In this document: in pieces, positions 25,259 through 33,319 of the stretch | Numbering within the stretch: the stretch's first letter is position 1 | How the letters are laid out: each line of letters begins with the position of its first letter | Origin: Schaedlerella arabinosiphila | GTDB taxonomy: Bacteria; Bacillota; Clostridia; Lachnospirales; Lachnospiraceae | Length of the DNA stretch: 64,000 bases | Reading direction: 5' to 3' | Assembly: GCF_003885045.1 (NCBI RefSeq) | Contig: NZ_RHJS01000001.1 | Location: 100,483-164,482, forward strand | Position numbers and translations under genes: made by a program | The notes under the pieces: generated by a model | The model's database searches: none | The model's input: the letters and a program-made list of their open reading frames with translations, nothing else | What the model was told of the DNA's origin: nothing

Positions 25259-25760
25259 GTTATTTCCATACTGTTCCTAAGCCCTGGGTATGAATATACG
25301 TACATATAACTACAGTCGAGTAGGAGGTCGGTGATTAATTCACCTACCGACCTCTCACACCATATTGCGTGTCCAGATTGATACAATTTTTGCACGGGTT
25401 CTATCGTTTTTACATTTACTGCAAATGCCCGAAAATCAACACTTTTCAGAAAGGCAGATGCACCCATGCATGGGCGGCTATCGTTTTATTAGTTGGATTT
25501 GCCGCACTTTCGATATTCTATAAAGAAAAAAATAACGATAACCCATTTTTCAGAATTGCTATCGTTATTTTTTGCCCCCTAAAGATTATTGAAATTTTTC
25601 TAATATTCTGCAAACAGAAATCATTGTTAGAGTTTATTAAATCTTCATTATTCAAATTAAAAAGTTTCCGTTTACCAGCAATCACAACACGGATAATTTT
25701 CTTCAGCTATAATAAACACATATCAGAGAATAGGCTTCGAAACTTCCTCGAATCTTAGAA
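25259..25760. other. Intergenic region with two hairpins and no convincing gene
   Basis: A 9-bp stem GAGGTCGGT / ACCGACCTC at 25324-25354, and a strong terminator-like hairpin at 25527-25574 (ATAACGATA / TATCGTTAT flanked by A and T runs, usable in both directions). The only long frame (plus strand from 25369) has no ribosome site and odd composition. Confidence 0.5.
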
Positions 25761-25865
25761 CTAACAGATCAGCAGTTCCTTCCCGTCCTTTGATTTGATT
25801 GTTGTACCGTTTGTTCCCACATAGGCAGTTGTATTGTCATTAAGGTGCTGTATCGTTCCTGTCAT
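25761..25865 (-). CDS. Possible 34-residue peptide or gene remnant
   Basis: ATG 25865 to TAG 25761; the product is polar and begins MTGTIQHLNDNTTAYVGT. The AGGAGG site lies inside the 38-bp repeat about 23 bases upstream, nearer to a first ATG that is stopped after five codons. It may be the remnant of a gene whose start region was duplicated at 10.7 kb. Confidence 0.25.
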   Translation of the reverse strand: MTGTIQHLNDNTTAYVGTNGTTIKSKDGKELLIC

Positions 25866-25868
25866 TGG

Positions 25869-25906
25869 TCAAATTCCATACCGACCTTCACCTCCTTCCA
25901 GATAAT
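25869..25906. repeat. 38-bp direct repeat, copy B
   Basis: Identical to 10708-10745 in the same orientation. See that entry. Confidence 0.75.
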
Positions 25907-25985
25907 CTATGAATCCATCGCACGGAAGTGGCAAAATTAGACACAGAAAGATAGGAGGGGGGGGAGAAATATACATAATTTATCT

Positions 25986-26222
25986 ATGGCGCTTAAGAAT
26001 CTGAAAAATAATTTTTCGTTTTACGCCCTCTATCTATTATCCGTTTCATTTGTGATCACTATCTTTTTTACATTCACTTCGTTCTCTATGAATGCGGTCA
26101 TGCTTGAAAAAATATCAAATGACGGACGGGTTGAAACGATGTGCAACACGATTTCCGTATTCCTCATGGCTTTTGCTGTTTTCTACATGTCATATTCAAA
26201 CCGCTTCTTTTTACGCCGCCGT
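25986..26222 (+). pseudogene. N-terminal fragment of a BceB-type ABC permease
   Basis: The first 79 codons (SFYALYLLSVSFVITIFFTF, then GRVETMCNTISVFLMAFAVF and YMSYSNRFFLRRR) match the N-terminus of the FtsX-fold permease of bacitracin/lantibiotic efflux modules, with two membrane segments. After FFLRRR the homology stops at the remains of a minus-strand YafQ toxin gene. No BceA ATPase is adjacent. A run of G in the leader and the lack of a good ribosome site add to the picture of decay. Confidence 0.7.
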
Positions 26223-26278
26223 ATGCCTGCATCGGAAGAAATGCCGCACAGGGAAACACCCCATACGGCGAGTAAAGA

Positions 26279-26362
26279 TCATTTTCCGAACAGATCGCTG
26301 TGCGACCCGGTCCGGGACAGGGTCAACACCAGAACATCATCCTCAATGCGGTAGATAAGCAG
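26279..26362 (-). pseudogene. yafQ: 3' part of a split yafQ toxin gene
   Basis: 27 codons plus TGA: LLIYRIEDDVLVLTLSRTG then HSDLFGK. It continues exactly the frame of the 5' part at 29861-30067, which ends HVLPDW. H and F of HSDLF match the catalytic H87 and F91 of E. coli YafQ. Separated from its 5' part by the 3.5-kb RIT element. Confidence 0.85.
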
Positions 26363-26384
26363 CCATTATGCCGATTTTTGTTGA

Positions 26385-26423
26385 CTGCTGACAATTACCG
26401 TTTTATTCGGGAACTGTCAGCAG
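26385..26423 (-). repeat. 9-bp inverted repeat near the left end of the RIT element
   Basis: CTGCTGACA / TGTCAGCAG (26385-26393, 26415-26423), 21-base loop, downstream of the last recombinase gene. There is no proper T tract; a weak terminator or a recombination site. Confidence 0.5.
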
Positions 26424-26447
26424 ATTTCATTTTCAAAATATCGGCAT

Positions 26448-27494
26448 TTATTTTAATCCGCTAAGTTTTTTAATCATTTCATCATCGTCATATTTGAATG
26501 TTACGTCACCTTTGAATACCGAGGATTCGTGCGCCTTTAACTTCTCAGATGCTTTTCTTTTCATCTCGATGCTAGCCTGCGCATAGATCAGAGTTGTTTC
26601 CATGTTTGAATGTCCAAGCCATTCCGAGACAATAGGAAGCGGCACCCCTGCCATATACAAATGCATTGCCCGTGTATGACGAAATAAATGTGGATGGAGA
26701 TGCATGATATCTTCCTGAATCTTTCGGGCTGATGCTTCGTAGGAACTCAGGAACCTCTGTACATTATCTGGTGACATCTTAGTAACAATGCCATTTCTTT
26801 TTGTGTAGAATAACAAGTGTTGTTGTGCAGTGCTTTTATCGGGATGAAATATACTACAATAAGAATAAAATAGTTTCGTTACTTCGTTTGATATTGGAGT
26901 AACCCGGTATTTTCTTCCTTTGCCTAATATATGTAATTCCGCTGAACCGTCAGTGTTGACTATAAAGTCTTTTACCTGTAAATCAAGGACTTCCTGATTG
27001 CGGCATCCACTATCATATAAAAGTGCCATATAGAACTTATCTCTTATCCCTGTTTTCTTCGATATGTCTGGCTGTTCCAAAATCAACTTCATGGTTCCTG
27101 CCGTCAGGTATGTTACTTCATGCTTACGAAGATCACTTAGCTTTTTAATCCCTGCGATATCATCTATATCCGAATGCAAAATCAATCCATTTTTGCTCAG
27201 GTACTTGCAGAAGGAGCGGATATTACTCAGACGTACATTAACAGTAGTTACCTCATTTTTTCGTTCTTTGCTTAACCATTCCATAAATAACAGGATATTT
27301 TCTTGGCAGAAATCAGTAGCTTTTATTTCAGATAAATCTTTTACAACAGTGTCAATCAGGAAATCAAGATAAAGGTTCAGGCTGAATCTATGGGCCTCCA
27401 CTGTATTGCTGCTCCGATTTTTAATCTGAGGTAGATAAATAGTAAGATATTTTTTAATACAGGAAAACAATTCTGGATCTTTAAGCCTCTTCAT
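26448..27494 (-). CDS. ritC: RIT tyrosine recombinase, third gene
   Basis: 348 residues from the ATG at 27494, which has GGGAGGG upstream; it overlaps the second gene by 14 bases. SAM-like domain (about 10-105) and catalytic domain with R165 (SGCRNQEVL), K192 (LGKGRKYR), H269-x-x-R272, H295 (WLGHSN) and Y304, all present. Last gene of the trio. The overlap of all three genes suggests they work as one complex. Confidence 0.9.
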   Translation of the reverse strand: MKRLKDPELFSCIKKYLTIYLPQIKNRSSNTVEAHRFSLNLYLDFLIDTVVKDLSEIKATDFCQENILLFMEWLSKERKNEVTTVNVRLSNIRSFCKYLSKNGLILHSDIDDIAGIKKLSDLRKHEVTYLTAGTMKLILEQPDISKKTGIRDKFYMALLYDSGCRNQEVLDLQVKDFIVNTDGSAELHILGKGRKYRVTPISNEVTKLFYSYCSIFHPDKSTAQQHLLFYTKRNGIVTKMSPDNVQRFLSSYEASARKIQEDIMHLHPHLFRHTRAMHLYMAGVPLPIVSEWLGHSNMETTLIYAQASIEMKRKASEKLKAHESSVFKGDVTFKYDDDEMIKKLSGLK

Positions 27495-28431
27495 CTGCAG
27501 CCCTCCCATAAATACAATCAAACTGATGCCAGTCAATGGAAACGGAACGGATCAACCGCTCCGGTAGCAGATGGATATAGTATAAAGTATCCTGAAAGTG
27601 CGAATGCCCCATATATGTGCTTAAATATGGAATCAATGACATGACATCTTGTCCGTTGTCGATCCAACGCATTAGGTTCCTTGTCGCAAAGGCATGCCGG
27701 AGATCATATGGGCGGGGATTTCCATGATGTGATATTTTGCAGTTGTTCCAGCACTTATGGAATTGGCTGTCCAGCCAATAGGTTGGGAGAGGATTCCCGT
27801 CCCATTTTTGGAAGAACCATTTTCGATGTCCAACAAGAACATCATAGCGTATGCATAACTGTCTCATATCTTCTGACATGATAATGTGCCGGTCTTTGCT
27901 TCCTTTGGACTGCCGTATATATACACTTCCTGTTGAAAGATCAACATCTTTCGTCTCAAGACGAAGGGGTTCTCCCGGTCTCATACCACAACAATAAACC
28001 ATACGGAAAAGAACGGGGAGTATCAGTTCCTTCTTCCACTCTTTTGGGATTGGGCGTACAGAATCTACAGCCCGAAAGAATGCCGCCAGTTCTTCGTCTG
28101 TAAAAATATAGGGGATAAAGTATTCATGACGTACAGTGTAATCCTCATTGGGAACAAAAGATTCCTTCCCAAGAAAGCGTATGAATTTTGTATACTGCCG
28201 CAGGCAGGATATAAATACCCCCTGACTGTTAATGCTTTTATATGGATGGTACACCAGCCAGGCTTCAACCATTTCCCTAGTTAAACAATGTTCGTCTGGA
28301 AACTTGTCGCCGCAAAATCTGATGAAAGGAAGTAATGCAGATCTGTAACCTGATTCTACATATCCGACAGATACACGGAAACGCTGCATGGCATCAAAAG
28401 CTTCCATCAATTCTTTCTGAAAACCACTCAT
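27481..28431 (-). CDS. ritB: RIT tyrosine recombinase, second gene
   Basis: 316 residues, overlapping the first gene by 4 bases (ATGA). Catalytic domain with R151 (CGMRPGEPL), K176 (QSKGSKDR), R245 in YDLRHAFAT, H276 (YMGHSHF) and Y284/Y285. The usual first histidine of the HxxR box is Tyr242 here, a substitution that may lower its own strand-cleavage activity. Middle member of the trio. Confidence 0.9.
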   Translation of the reverse strand: MSGFQKELMEAFDAMQRFRVSVGYVESGYRSALLPFIRFCGDKFPDEHCLTREMVEAWLVYHPYKSINSQGVFISCLRQYTKFIRFLGKESFVPNEDYTVRHEYFIPYIFTDEELAAFFRAVDSVRPIPKEWKKELILPVLFRMVYCCGMRPGEPLRLETKDVDLSTGSVYIRQSKGSKDRHIIMSEDMRQLCIRYDVLVGHRKWFFQKWDGNPLPTYWLDSQFHKCWNNCKISHHGNPRPYDLRHAFATRNLMRWIDNGQDVMSLIPYLSTYMGHSHFQDTLYYIHLLPERLIRSVSIDWHQFDCIYGRAADEEA

Positions 28432-29708
28432 TTACTCTCGCCCCCTTTCTTGTCTACGATGGAATAAGAGAAAGGGATGGCAGAATAATGCTGGCTTGTA
28501 ACCGGTACATCTGAAAAATCAAGCGCACAGCACAAAATACTCTCCTGATTATAGGAAAGATACGGCTTATCTTTATTAATATTTTTATGCCCTAACATCT
28601 GCGATATCGTTGGCAGTGGAACACCAGCTGCTGACATTTCTGTAGCATATGTCCTGCGAATGCTATGAAAGCTCCGTCCTGCTTTTTTCTCAATCCCCGC
28701 ACTGCGGCAGTACTTTTCAAACTGACTTTTTATTGCGGACGAACACTGAAATGACCGGTAGGGTGCCCGAATTGTCAGGAAGATTTCCTGTACATTGCAA
28801 TCCGGACGTACATGTAGGATATACTCTGCTACTGCATTCATAACCATTCCACTTAGTGGGAGGACAAGAGGCGTCCCGTTCTTGCTCTGGATAATGCTTA
28901 TTTCGTGCTTTTTCCAATCAATATCCTGAAGCTTAAGTTTTCGGAGGTCAATAGCACGCAGACCGGTTTCAAAAGCAAGCAGGATAATGGCTCTGTCTCG
29001 CATACCGGTTGCTGTGGACAGATCGATTGCAGATATGATACGATTCATTTCATCATGGGAAAACGGAGCGATTATTTTTGTCGCAGCCTGCTTGACTTTT
29101 AGCATGGAAATGTCCATATATAGCGGTGTAATACCCTGATCTTTTAAAAAATCAAAAACCAGTTTCAAGGCACGAAATATCCTTCCCATGCTTCCACGGT
29201 TGCTCTCAGATACTTCTTCCAAAAAATCCAAGAATATATTGTCGGTAATGCTTTCGATGCTTAATCCCCAGCTTTCCACGAAACAAAAGAAATGCCGTAG
29301 TGGTGGATCAAGTACGTATCTGGAGCTGGGAGAAAGATGATTTTCATCTAAAATCTGCAAGATTATTTTCTGATGCGGTTCATTTGGAGAGTAAACTCTG
29401 GTTCTCGATACTTTCTTAGTGTCTGCCCAGCCCCTCTCCGCATGCTCACCCAGCAGCCGAATCACCCGTTTTTTGAAAACGGCATACCCCCTGGAAATAT
29501 CTCCATTTTTTAACGCGCTCTCTATGTCAGAATGATACTGATTTAAAAAAGAATACAAGGAATTCTCTTTTTCAAAACATCCGGCTTCACAGAAATCTAA
29601 TATCGAATTACACACGATCTGATAATTCAGAATGGTTTCCTTATGTGTCCCCTGTTCTTTCAACTGCTGTATCAAGCCGTCAATAGCTTGATTTAATTGT
29701 CGCTTCAT
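28428..29708 (-). CDS. ritA: RIT tyrosine recombinase, first gene
   Basis: 426 residues, ATG 29708 with GGAGG upstream. Long N-terminal domain (1-210) and catalytic domain with R251 (ETGLRAIDL), K276 (QSKNGTP), H348-x-x-R351 (HSIRR), H374 (MLGHKN) and Y383. Largest member and first gene of the trio. Its ribosome site lies within a 12-bp inverted repeat, which may regulate expression. Confidence 0.9.
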   Translation of the reverse strand: MKRQLNQAIDGLIQQLKEQGTHKETILNYQIVCNSILDFCEAGCFEKENSLYSFLNQYHSDIESALKNGDISRGYAVFKKRVIRLLGEHAERGWADTKKVSRTRVYSPNEPHQKIILQILDENHLSPSSRYVLDPPLRHFFCFVESWGLSIESITDNIFLDFLEEVSESNRGSMGRIFRALKLVFDFLKDQGITPLYMDISMLKVKQAATKIIAPFSHDEMNRIISAIDLSTATGMRDRAIILLAFETGLRAIDLRKLKLQDIDWKKHEISIIQSKNGTPLVLPLSGMVMNAVAEYILHVRPDCNVQEIFLTIRAPYRSFQCSSAIKSQFEKYCRSAGIEKKAGRSFHSIRRTYATEMSAAGVPLPTISQMLGHKNINKDKPYLSYNQESILCCALDFSDVPVTSQHYSAIPFSYSIVDKKGGESK

Positions 29709-29718
29709 GGCATATCCT

Positions 29719-29751
29719 CCTATTATGATTTGGTGATTTAATCATAATAGG
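29719..29751 (-). promoter_or_regulatory. 12-bp inverted repeat over the ritA ribosome site
   Basis: CCTATTATGATT / AATCATAATAGG (29719-29730, 29740-29751), 9-base loop. On the mRNA one arm includes the start of the AGGAGG motif, so it could hide the ribosome site; on DNA it could be an operator. Confidence 0.6.
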
Positions 29752-29837
29752 AAATGCCGATATTTTACAGAGACTTCAAACAATAAACAAGGAATTTTTT
29801 CTTTATCGGCATAACTGAAAAATCGGCATAATGGCTG

Positions 29838-29857
29838 AAATTCCGATATCGGAATTT
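29838..29857. repeat. 20-bp perfect palindrome at the right RIT junction
   Basis: AAATTCCGATATCGGAATTT lies between the right terminal repeat and the yafQ 5' fragment. No counterpart exists at the left junction, where the terminal repeat abuts yafQ directly. Confidence 0.85.
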
Positions 29858-29860
29858 TAA

Positions 29861-30067
29861 CCAGTCGGGCAGCACATGGCACTCACGGTGTCCGGCCCAG
29901 TTCCCAGACAGGGCGTGGTCCCTGTTTTTCTCCGGAAGGGTGATTCCCATGGCAAGGTCGGCGATTACGCCTTCCAACAGACGAATGTCCAGTCCACGCC
30001 TCATTGCCAGCTTGTAATCTTTCTTGAATTGTGTGGTGGGCTTGACGGTATATTTTGCGTTCTTCAT
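29861..30067 (-). pseudogene. yafQ: 5' part of a split yafQ toxin gene
   Basis: 69 codons (starts MKNAKYTVKPTTQFKKDYK, ends HVLPDW) followed by element sequence. It carries H51, H64, D68 and W69, matching the E. coli YafQ active site, while the last catalytic residues lie in the 3' part at 26279-26362. As it stands the frame would run into the element and end in foreign codons at 29765, so the toxin is inactive unless the element is excised. It overlaps the antitoxin by ATGA. Confidence 0.88.
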
Positions 30068-30342
30068 GCTTTCAGGTCTGCGAACAGTTCATCCAGATCA
30101 GTATACCCTTTTACTGCTGGATCCTTCGCAATCCTTTCTGCTTCCAGCATGGCGGCAACCGTTTCGCTGTTGGGCTGGTTGAGGGAAACTTCAAAGGGAA
30201 TCCGGCCCTCACGGAGAGATTGACGGACAAAAATATTGAACGCCGTTGTCAGGTTCATGCCGAGTTCCCCGAACAGCCTGTCAGCCTGCGCTTTCAGGTC
30301 TGAATCCATGCGGATGCTGATGTTTGTAGTAGAGCTAGCCAT
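30064..30342 (-). CDS. dinJ: RelB/DinJ-family antitoxin
   Basis: 92 residues from the ATG at 30342 (AAAGGAG upstream). Ribbon-helix-helix N-terminus (TTNISIRMDSDLKAQADRLF, then MNLTTAFNIFVRQSL) and the IPFEV signature typical of DinJ. The longer frame to 30411 runs through the promoter and is rejected. It retains the toxin partner's start codon overlap, although that toxin is split. Intact antitoxin plus broken toxin is consistent with loss of toxicity before or at insertion. Confidence 0.92.
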   Translation of the reverse strand: MASSTTNISIRMDSDLKAQADRLFGELGMNLTTAFNIFVRQSLREGRIPFEVSLNQPNSETVAAMLEAERIAKDPAVKGYTDLDELFADLKA

Positions 30343-30372
30343 AAAACCATCTCCTTTCCTGCTAGTATTTAT

Positions 30373-30414
30373 AGTATATGCTATCTGCACGAAAAACACA
30401 ATATTCTGCACGAA
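30373..30414 (-). promoter_or_regulatory. Antitoxin promoter with two operator repeats
   Basis: On the minus strand TTGTGT (30396-30401), 17-bp spacer, TATACT (30373-30378). Two direct repeats TCTGCACGAA (plus strand 30384-30393 and 30405-30414), 21 bp apart, straddle the -35: probable DinJ operators. Confidence 0.7.
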
Positions 30415-30654
30415 GAATTAACAGTAAATTCATTTCCGGGGAGGTATACTCTAAAATCGACTTTCCTTTTTGCATTTTGGCTTTTGTAAGTGTACTTAAC
30501 TGTTCAAGTTCACTATAAAAAGATTTTCATAAAAGAAATATTGAAAACCGTTTCTCTCCACCATGCCCCCCTTGTCATTGGCTATATTCTTCCCCGCCCC
30601 ACTACTGGGCGGATTAGGGACTCTCACTCATTAGAACGTGCGCTCGCCGGACGC

Positions 30655-30700
30655 ACGAAAAACCGGGCAGAGATACCTCATAAAATGTATCTCCGCCCGG
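30655..30700 (-). terminator. Intrinsic terminator of the maltodextrin operon
   Basis: 14-bp stem CCGGGCGGAGATAC / GTATCTCTGCCCGG with a G.U pair, 10-base loop, then TTTTT on the minus strand, 5 bases after the last gene. Confidence 0.85.
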
Positions 30701-30704
30701 AGCC

Positions 30705-32477
30705 TTACCGTCCTTTGTCCCTAAGCCAGACCCCATATCCTCCCTGTCCGATCCAGCCTTCCCGGCATCCGTTTTCCAGCAGAACTATCCGTTCTCCCAT
30801 TTCCGGTATTGCACATGCTTCTCCCGGGTTCATGACCGCAGTAATCTCACATCCCGCATTCTCCCTGGCAAATGCAAAGACACCGGAATGGATCATCCCC
30901 CAGACCGGGTGATAGCCGGTTGACCCATCGATATATTCTTTCCGGATTCTGATCAGTTCCCGGACAAAATCACAGACATCCTCCTTTTCCTCCCAGGCCA
31001 TCCCCTTCCGGTACTCGTTTTCCATTATTCCCTGGATCTTCCGCTCATCCCCATAGAAAAGGCTGGGCACGCCCGGCATCAGCATGAGCAGGATGCAGGC
31101 CATCTTCCACTTCCCCAGGTCCCCCCGGCAAAGAGAAAGGAACCGCGGGACATCATGGCTGTCGATCAGATTCAGCTGCCCGTTTACGATATTCGTCGGA
31201 TATCTGAGACGCATCTGTTCAAACTGGCAGGCCGCAGATCTCCCATCTGGTGATCCGGCTGCAAGATAGTCCCTGCAGATCCTGCGAAATTCATAGTTCA
31301 TAGTAGAATCAAAGGCATCCCCCCGCAGCCAGGTCTCCGCATTTTCCCATACTTCCCCGATCAGCACCGCATCCGGATCGGCGCTTTTTACGGCCGAACG
31401 GAAGCTCCGCCAAAAATTCCGGTGGATCTCATTTGCCACATCCAGACGCCAGCCGTCCACATGGTATTTTTGAATCCAGTACGCCCCTACATCCGCAAAA
31501 TACATCTGCACTTCCCGTTCCGCCGTATTCAGCTTGGGCATTCTCCTTTCATATGCAAAGCAAGTATAATTGGGAACCTCGTCCGCATTTTCCGGCTTTC
31601 TGACAGGAAACTCCAGACCGTAAAACCATTTGCAGTAACGGGACGCCCTGCCTTTGGCCGCCACGTCCTCAAACGCAAAAAATTCCCAGCTGCAGTGGTT
31701 AAAAACCCCGTCAATGATGATCTTCATCCCCCGCCTGTGAAGTTCCTCCACAAGCTCCTGAAAATCCGCTTCCGTTCCCAGGCAGGGATCGATATGGTAA
31801 TAATCCAGCACGTCATATTTATGGTATTCCCCGCCCGAAAAAACCGGATTCAGATAGAGGCAGGTAAATCCCATTCCCTGAATATAGTCCAGGTTTTCCC
31901 GGATTCCTCTCAGAGTGCCTCCCAGCCTTGACCGGCATGTTCTCCCATCCTCCAGGCGCTTCTCTTCTGCCCTGTTCTCCAGGCTTCTCCTCCCGCTTGC
32001 AAAACTGTCCGGGAAAATGTTGTAAACAACGGCAGTTTTAAACCATTCCGGTACGTCCGGTATCTCCTCTTTCAGGATGATCGGGTATTGGTAATATTCA
32101 CTTCTCCCATCCACCACCTGATCCCCAAGATAAAAATCCGCCAGCGTTTCCGTAAACCGGTCCCCGTAATAGTAGGTCCATTCCTGCCCCTTCATCAATT
32201 TAAAATAATAGCAGATCCGGTTATAGACGGAATGGATCTCCGCCTCATAATATTGGAAACAAGCATACTCTGCACAGACATGCATCGGAATCCTGTAAAA
32301 CTCGATAGGCGTTTTCCTGCATGCCCGGTCCCCATAATACAGGTCGCATCCGGACAGGTCTTCCTTTTTTGCCCGTATCCGGATCACCAGCGTATGTTCT
32401 GATTTTGCAAATGCATACTGGGACAGCGGAATATGCAGAACCGCCGCCCGATCCATCCGTTCTTCTTTGATACTCAT
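30705..32477 (-). CDS. Intracellular GH13 neopullulanase / maltogenic amylase-like enzyme
   Basis: 590 residues, no signal peptide. N-terminal beta domain of the CBM34 kind (about 10-140), then the barrel with VVYNIFPDSFASG, GVFNHCS, nucleophile D346 (DGWRLDVANE), acid/base E375 (IGEVWENA) and D442 (IDSHD). Cyclomaltodextrinase/neopullulanase group; it would hydrolyse imported maltodextrins or cyclodextrins. It overlaps the MalG-like permease gene by 4 bases (ATGA), so it is translationally coupled with the importer. Confidence 0.9.
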   Translation of the reverse strand: MSIKEERMDRAAVLHIPLSQYAFAKSEHTLVIRIRAKKEDLSGCDLYYGDRACRKTPIEFYRIPMHVCAEYACFQYYEAEIHSVYNRICYYFKLMKGQEWTYYYGDRFTETLADFYLGDQVVDGRSEYYQYPIILKEEIPDVPEWFKTAVVYNIFPDSFASGRRSLENRAEEKRLEDGRTCRSRLGGTLRGIRENLDYIQGMGFTCLYLNPVFSGGEYHKYDVLDYYHIDPCLGTEADFQELVEELHRRGMKIIIDGVFNHCSWEFFAFEDVAAKGRASRYCKWFYGLEFPVRKPENADEVPNYTCFAYERRMPKLNTAEREVQMYFADVGAYWIQKYHVDGWRLDVANEIHRNFWRSFRSAVKSADPDAVLIGEVWENAETWLRGDAFDSTMNYEFRRICRDYLAAGSPDGRSAACQFEQMRLRYPTNIVNGQLNLIDSHDVPRFLSLCRGDLGKWKMACILLMLMPGVPSLFYGDERKIQGIMENEYRKGMAWEEKEDVCDFVRELIRIRKEYIDGSTGYHPVWGMIHSGVFAFARENAGCEITAVMNPGEACAIPEMGERIVLLENGCREGWIGQGGYGVWLRDKGR

Positions 32478-33319
32478 CCTTTGACACCCCCTGCCGTCAA
32501 ACCTGACACCATATATTTCTGAATGCAGAAAAATACGATCAGGATCGGGATCGATACCAGGATCGCCGCCGCGGAAAATAACGGCCAGCTCCTGCTGTAA
32601 TCACTGGTCTGGAGCTGGTATAATCCGGCCGCCAGCGTGTAACTCCCTTCATTCATCATAAAGGTGGTGGAAAACAGGTACTCATTCCACACGAAGATCA
32701 GCACCATGACCGATGTCACGATGATTGCCGGCCTCGCCAATGGAAGCACCACCTTCATCAGGATCTGTCCGCTTCCCGCGCCGTCGATCCTGGCCGCCTC
32801 CTCGATCTCCACCGGGATCGTGTCGAAATACCCCTTCATATTCCAGATGCTGAATATGCACATGCTCCCTGCATAAACGATGATCAGGCCGAGATAGGAA
32901 TTGAGCAGATGGAAGGTCTTAAACAGGCGGAAGATCGCGAACATGGATAAGATCTGGGGAAATGCATTCAAAATAAGAAGCGCCTGGAGCACCCCGTTCC
33001 TTCCTTTAAAACGGTATCTTGAAAATGCATAAGCCGCCGTGACCGCCGTCCCCATTGCCGCGATCATTGTCCCCACGCTCAGGACCGCGGAGTTCTTAAG
33101 CCAGAGCAGGAATGGTTCCTCCACCAGGATTGCGGAATAATTCTTCCAGGTGGGATCTTTGGGCCAGAACGACAGATCGGAACTTAACCCGGAACCCCCA
33201 TTGCAAAATGACAGGGAAACCGCATACAGGATCGGGATCAGCGCGAGCAGGCAGATGATGATAAAGATCAGATTTAAAACTGTAAGCCCCGCCATACGTT
33301 TTATTTTTTTCGTACTCAT
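32474..33319 (-). CDS. malG: Maltodextrin ABC transporter permease (MalG-like)
   Basis: 281 residues, six membrane segments, and the EAA loop EEAARIDGAGSGQILMKVVLPLARP that docks to the ATPase. It overlaps the upstream MalF-like gene by 4 bases. No ATPase gene is in the operon, as is usual in Firmicutes, where a shared MsmX-type ATPase serves several importers. Confidence 0.9.
   Translation of the reverse strand: MSTKKIKRMAGLTVLNLIFIIICLLALIPILYAVSLSFCNGGSGLSSDLSFWPKDPTWKNYSAILVEEPFLLWLKNSAVLSVGTMIAAMGTAVTAAYAFSRYRFKGRNGVLQALLILNAFPQILSMFAIFRLFKTFHLLNSYLGLIIVYAGSMCIFSIWNMKGYFDTIPVEIEEAARIDGAGSGQILMKVVLPLARPAIIVTSVMVLIFVWNEYLFSTTFMMNEGSYTLAAGLYQLQTSDYSRSWPLFSAAAILVSIPILIVFFCIQKYMVSGLTAGGVKG

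Larger units (their letters stand above)
26363..29860 (-). mobile_element. RIT (recombinase-in-trio) element inserted in yafQ
   Basis: Three overlapping tyrosine recombinase genes on the minus strand bounded by 20-bp inverted repeats, CAGCCATTATGCCGATTTTT at 26360-26379 and its complement at 29818-29837. Sub-repeats of ATGCCGAT lie further in at both ends. Joining the flanks after removal of this segment restores a 96-codon YafQ frame. RIT elements with this gene order are an established class; the mechanism is little known. Confidence 0.85.

Noticed and set aside
25369..25758. 129-residue plus-strand protein
   Set aside because: No ribosome site, codon pattern unlike neighbours, and the frame crosses a strong terminator hairpin at 25527-25574.
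26448..29708. Integron or XerCD housekeeping recombinases
   Set aside because: Three overlapping recombinase genes with common terminal repeats interrupting a toxin gene identify a RIT element.
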